64,000 nt of DNA from Neostapfia colusana (lineage: Eukaryota; Streptophyta; Magnoliopsida; Poales; Poaceae): positions 34,379,652 through 34,443,651 of the forward strand of contig JASWHV010000012.1 in the NCBI GenBank assembly GCA_030760725.1. Reading direction: 5' to 3'. The position numbers were made by a program, and so were the translations under genes. This document shows positions 59,697 through 64,000 of this stretch, in pieces. The first letter of the stretch is position 1; every line of letters begins with the position of its first letter. The notes under the pieces are model-generated. The model saw nothing but the letters and a program-made list of their open reading frames with translations, made no database searches and was not told where the DNA came from.

Positions 59697-61433
59697 TCAA
59701 CTTGACATCTTGAGAAGGCAGCCTTTTAGAGGAGGAAGCGTCACTTTGCTTGAGTGACTCCACTTGCACTTCAAGGACTTTGTATCTTTCGTCAAGTTAA
59801 CAAGTTCGTCCTTGACTGCAATGTGTAAGTATTCTAGTTTTGAGTAAGTTTTCTTACTCAAGGCTTGCTCAAGCTCAAGAAGCTTTTCAACCTCTTGATA
59901 TCTCCTCCTTTCACGGATGAGCATATCTTCTTGGAGGTTGATAAAATCCTCCTTCTCAAAGATTTCATCTGACAACATCTTCATTTTTCTTAGTGCAGTT
60001 TTGCTCAATCCTTTAAGCATTTCCTCATTTTCACTAGAACTATCAAAATCATCATTAGAGGAATGTAAGGAGGGGGGTGTAAGTCGAACCTTCTTCTTGC
60101 CTTTCTTAGCCATGAGGCAAGTGTGGTTGTGGTTCTCCCTTCCTCCCATGTTTGGGAAGAGTGTAGACTTCTTGGTTGGCTTCTTGATGGCAATTGTTGC
60201 CATCTCATATTCATCATCCGAGGAGGACTCGTCGTTTGAGTCCCACTCCTTGCCGATGTGTGCTTGATGTGCTTGCTTCTTTTTCTTGAAAGTTTTCTTC
60301 TATTGCGACTTTGCTTCTTTCTTCTTATTGTTTTCCTCATACGGACAATCAACCATAAAGTGTCCATATTCACCGCAGTTGTAGCAAGTACGCCGAGCCT
60401 TGGATTCTCCTTTTTATTTATTCTTTCCTTCACTTGAGTTGTTGCCTCTTCTTCTTCTCATCATGTGCTTGAATCTTTTCATGAAGAACACCATCTCTTC
60501 ATCATCCATATCCATGCTTACATCGTCAGTTCTTCTTCTTCATGTCTCACGAGTCTCCTTCCCTTTGGGTTTGCAAGTTACTTTGAGGGCGATCTCCTTC
60601 TTCTTGGATGAGGTAAGTTCAACTAACCATCGGGGGTCATTTTGTGAAACCCCGAGCTTTCTCTTATCACAGAACACAAGGTGACATTCCGAGGCATAAA
60701 GGCTTTTATCATCATCTTCACAACCTCATGATCAGTCTACTTCTTGCTTCCATAAGCACGGATCTTGTTGATGAGTGTCTTCAAGCGGTTGTACATCTCT
60801 TGAGGAGTTTCACCATCTTCTATGGCAAATCTCCCCAATTCTCCTTCAAGCATCTGAATCTTCACTTCTCGGACGGAGTGGTTCCCTTCATGAGCAGTCT
60901 TGAGTGTATCTCAAATGTCTTTGGCAACTTCAAGTCCATCCACCTTGGTGAACTCTTCTTGGCTCAAGGATGAAGTGATCACCGCAACAGCTTGTGCATT
61001 GCGGTGAATTGCTTGTTCTTGCTCTGGTGTGAGTTCATTGTCAGTGTCTAGAATATCTATACCTGTACAAACTATATGCCAAAGACTAGGATTTAGTGAG
61101 ATAAGGTGCATTTTCGTATTATACTTCCACATTGAGTAATCATAGCCATCAAACTGTGGAGGTCTTCCCATGGGAATAGAAATATAATGATTGCAGTTGT
61201 TAAGCTTCTCATAATAAAAGGATACTAGGAGTAGTCTTGATGACTACCCCCTTTTGGCTTGTTATCTCCTTCTTGCCTTTCTGGCTTAGAAGCTTCTTCC
61301 TTAGAAGCGCCTTGAGTTCACGCACTTCTTCATCATCGTTTTTGTGCTCCCTGAGCACATCGAACGCCTTGGAGTCTTGCTCGTCTCCAATGATGGGCGC
61401 TTCCAGGATCTCGTTGTTCTTGTCCGTGGCCAT
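59697..61433 (-). pseudogene. Sirevirus gag
   Basis: Starts at ATG 61431-61433 (MATDKNNEILEAPIIG). Reads a charged N terminus and, in a second frame from 61171, the capsid part (PPQFDGYDYSMWKYNTKMHL, ELTPEQEQAIHRNAQAV). The zinc knuckle CYNCGEYGHFMVDC lies near 60339-60397 and is intact. After it 60203-59697 carries a long charged and helical C-terminal segment (SENEEMLKGLSKTALRKMKM), a feature of Sirevirus gags. Stops near 60911 and 60300 and at least two frame changes break it. Confidence 0.9.
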
Positions 61434-61471
61434 TTATCTCTCTGAGCGGTGAGTCTCGTAAAGGGAGAGCC

Positions 61472-61485
61472 TATCTCTGATACCA
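61472..61485 (-). other. Primer-binding site of the Sirevirus
   Basis: TGGTATCAGAGATAG on the minus strand, two bases from the LTR end. Its first eleven bases match initiator-Met tRNA in reverse complement. Confidence 0.9.
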
Positions 61486-61487
61486 AT

Positions 61488-62951
61488 TGAATGTGTCCTA
61501 GAGAGGGGTGAATAGGTGTTGAAAACTTTTCTTGCAACACTTAGCAAATTCGTCAAATACAGGAGGGACCGGACTAGTCCGGTATAGGTACGGACTAGTC
61601 CGGTGTGCTAGTTATACCGACGAAAAGATAGATTATTTAATGTATTTTCCTCAAATGTTATTGCAGCGGAAATATGTAAATTAACCTAACAACCTGTGTA
61701 GGTATTAGGATGATTAATTTGAACGAGGAATACAAGATTAATATTTGTTGCAAGATTAATCAACCCTATGCCCTAAATGATTGTAAAAGTAAATAACAAG
61801 AATACAAAAGACAAGGATCTTTACCGAGGTTTGATCTCACCAAAAAGATCTACGTCCTCGTTGAGAAGCTCACACAGACCGGGTCTCAATCATCCCTTAA
61901 CCTCTTCAGGTTACCACGATGGCCAACTTGAGTTCCACTATCACAGGGAAAATCACCAAGTCGGTGGGGCAACCTCACCACGTTGAGGGCTCCCACAAAA
62001 TTACAGAGAGAAAAATGATCAAACACACTCGAAAGATTTACAACAAATGTAAGAGTGTATGAAAGATCAAACCCCAAGAGCTTGGCAATATGTAGGATAC
62101 GATCTCTCTATCCCAAATCTTGATTCCCAAAGGATTTAGCTTTTAAGGGCTTTAGATGTGTAGGGAGAGTTGTTTCTGTGCTCTTGGGACAAGTGGCAGT
62201 GCTAGGGTTCATAAGTTTTTAGTTGTGCACGTTTCTCACCTATTTATAGTGTTTCCAAAAACAAACTATCGTTAGGGATCCCTACTGCCAGACTAGTCCG
62301 CTCTGGGAACCGGACTAGTCCGGTATGCTGTGTAAAATTTGCGTGAATTGTGCAGCACACCTGAAACCCTAATTTGTGTGAGGTGTACCAGACTTGTCCG
62401 TATTGGAATAGAGGGTAATCTGGACTAGGCCGTGATGAGTTCAAAGACTCAATCGGACTAGTCTGCAATACGACGAACTTGTCCAGTGTAGGGTATATGT
62501 GTTGAGTGAATATCAGAAGGTTGAACGGACTTGTCCGGCATGTGTCCGGACTTGTCCGAGTGTAGTCAGTGAGTTGAACGGACTGGTCCTGTTCTGTTCT
62601 GGACTTGTCCGTGTGAGAACAGTAAGTCGATCGGACTAGTCCCCTGGTGAACGGACTAGTCAGGTGCTCCAGTGTATTGCTTAATTAATTGATTTTAGCC
62701 CTTACCCTATACGCAAGGATATAAGCTCTTAGAATGTGTCTCTCACACACATCCTATACATTGATATCTACTTTGTGCTTCCTTGATCATTTGTGCTTTT
62801 CCTTTTCTCACTCCTCATTTTTCATCTTTTTGAGTGCATCATAAGTTCTAGTCTTTGAGACCTACATTCATATCAATGAATTTATTAGGATCTCAATTTG
62901 TTTGTCATCAAGCCTCCAAAACCCACAAGGGAATGCCTAGATGCACTTTCA
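61488..62951 (-). repeat. 5' LTR of the Sirevirus-like element
   Basis: 1464 bp, direct repeat of 43307-44743 with scattered differences and an extra ~28 bp near 62270. It carries the same array of palindromic GGACTAGTCC-type motifs. TTTATAGTG near 62240 may be a TATA region on the complementary strand. Confidence 0.93.
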
Positions 62952-62965
62952 GCTATTCCCAATGC

Positions 62966-62978
62966 GGCTCTGATACCA
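62966..62978 (-). other. Primer-binding site of the Tekay/Del-like element
   Basis: TGGTATCAGAGCC on the minus strand, a perfect match to initiator-Met tRNA in reverse complement, four bases inside the 5' LTR end at 62983. The Sirevirus target duplication (62952-62956) lies ten bases away. Confidence 0.9.
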
Positions 62979-62982
62979 CGCC

Positions 62983-64000
62983 TGTGGGGACCCCGTTCCG
63001 ATAGTCCAGGAATGGCATTGGGTGGTGCCGTGCGATGCGGCACCCAACAGCACACATCCGAGAAACACACATATACAACAATATATGTCTGTGATACATA
63101 TTATTGTCCCATTTTACAAATAATGTACACATGTACATTGCAGTGGAAGATAAGAATACAGTCACGGACTATAGCCTACGCTAAGCAAAATGAAGCCATT
63201 CTGCCCACGGATGCTTCACACTAGCACCACATCAAAAACCCGGCGGTGTGCAGGGTTCCAAAGTGAGACTCACACCCCACATTGGTTGCTGCGCCGCTCG
63301 GCTCTCCCCTTCCTTCCTAATGTTGCCTTATGCAACGTTACCTGCAAAACAATGGATCAACAAACAGTGAGCTTATGCTCAGCAAGACTTAACCAAAAAC
63401 CTACACATGGAGCTCTAAATGCTGGAAATAGAGGATTGAATATAGAAGTTTGCATAAAAGATGAACTTGATCTAACAGAGAATCCTTACTTCCAGTTTTA
63501 AGCAACTTTTATAATCCTCGCACAATTTACATCGAGAATCCACAATCAAACAAGAAACGCTTCATCTCGATGCCACTTGCCCGAGGAGAAAGTAAATTTA
63601 GTAAGCTACCCTAGACCCATACATACCTTCCGCCATCAACGCCGAGGCTCCACAATCAAACAAGAAATGTTTTGTCTCGACGCTACTAGCCCAAGGTAGA
63701 AAGTAAATTTAGTGAAGGTGTTGATCATCCCTCATCTCCAATATGAGGATTACTCACGAAGTATATTAACTTTTTCCCCAGTTTCTTTATTACATCACGA
63801 TTTAGTGTACAAGTATGCTAACTACCGTGAGCGACGGTGATTTGAATAAAAAACACCCGGCTGACACGACACATACGCCCCTCCGAGACCGGTGATCAAC
63901 CAATCCCCTCAACGTCGTATGTGGCAACCTTTTACACGACACCCAAATGTCGAACCGGTCCCACCGACTTGGAGTAAGTCTCACTATGACAAACCCTCAT
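62983..64000 (-). repeat. 5' LTR of the Tekay/Del-like element (cut by window edge)
   Basis: Starts TGTGGGGACCCCG and matches 32161-33180 in order and strand, including the AACAGCACACATCC block and the two ~85-bp internal duplicates (near 63530 and 63640). Visible divergence from the other LTR is clear, so the outer insertion is old. The rest of this LTR, about 2.7 kb, lies beyond the window. Confidence 0.9.

Larger units (their letters stand above)
43307..62951 (-). mobile_element. Sirevirus-like Ty1/Copia element, split by a CACTA transposon
   Basis: 19,645 bp including an 8,389-bp insert (CACTA plus its duplication), so about 11.3 kb before it. LTRs are at 43307-44743 (3') and 61488-62951 (5'), flanked by a perfect GCTAT duplication (43302-43306, 62952-62956). 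Minus-strand order is primer-binding site, gag, protease/integrase, [CACTA], RT, RNase H, an extra ORF in the env-like position, polypurine tract, LTR. Sirevirus features are the long LTRs with palindromic GGACTAGTCC-type repeats, an extra ORF after pol, and gag/RT wording (CYNCGEYGHF, IYVDDIIFGST). Insertion lies ten bases past the primer-binding site of the outer Gypsy element. Confidence 0.94.
32161..64000 (-). mobile_element. Large Tekay/Del-like chromovirus (minus), nested host for two inserts
   Basis: A minus-strand Gypsy element. Its 3' LTR is at 32161-35881 and its 5' LTR starts at 62983 and leaves the window. Between them lie chromodomain-type pol, protease and gag, a 2-kb leader and, at 62966-62978, its primer-binding site. 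Inside are a Cassandra TRIM (in gag) and a Sirevirus carrying a CACTA element (next to the primer-binding site). Lineage is inferred from the chromodomain-like C terminus and the 3.7-kb LTR, both typical of Tekay/Del. Because the right end is missing, the target duplication cannot be checked. Confidence 0.85.

Overview
The window looks like nuclear DNA of a grass (Poaceae). It is almost entirely transposable elements, and all of the lineages are ones common in grass genomes: long-LTR Tekay/Del-like Gypsy, CRM-like and Tat-like Gypsy, a Sirevirus-type Copia, a CACTA DNA transposon, a Cassandra-type TRIM and a tRNA-derived SINE. No intact host gene is visible. The only host-gene-like sequence is a frameshifted, multi-zinc-finger pseudogene at about 19.1-20.6 kb. 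The species cannot be named from sequence alone. A heterochromatic, perhaps pericentromeric, position is an inference from TE density.

Left part (1-21.6 kb). Positions 1-3629 look like the right part of a long Gypsy LTR with a TATA box and a short acidic ORF. A second long-LTR copy ends at 7139 and abuts a decayed Copia pol fragment with its 3' LTR (7140-~9600). After 1.5 kb of unassigned DNA comes a complete but decayed minus-strand Copia element, 11096-17727, with both LTRs. Then follow AT-rich DNA, a SINE-like tRNA-related unit (~18466-18610) and the zinc-finger pseudogene.

Right part (21.6-64 kb) is one nested stack. A Tat-lineage Gypsy remnant (plus strand) is split by a CRM-like chromovirus (22756-30226). 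A partial LTR starts at 31102 in the Tat reverse transcriptase region. A very large minus-strand Tekay/Del-like Gypsy element starts at 32161 and runs off the right edge. Its gag is split by a 745-bp Cassandra TRIM with 5S-rRNA-derived LTRs (40075-40819, TSD CACCC). Its leader is split, next to the primer-binding site, by a 19.6-kb Sirevirus-like Copia (43307-62951, TSD GCTAT). The Sirevirus integrase is split in turn by an 8.4-kb CACTA element (49584-57969, TSD ACT). Removing the inserts rejoins each interrupted reading frame or LTR/PBS junction, so the order of events can be read directly.

Most coding sequence here is broken by stops or frameshifts. The exceptions are the ten-exon TNPA-like gene of the CACTA element, which reads open throughout (about 570 codons), and long stretches of the CRM pol and Sirevirus reverse transcriptase and ORF3. 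The CACTA TNPD transposase has three in-frame stops, so this copy would need a transposase from elsewhere to move.
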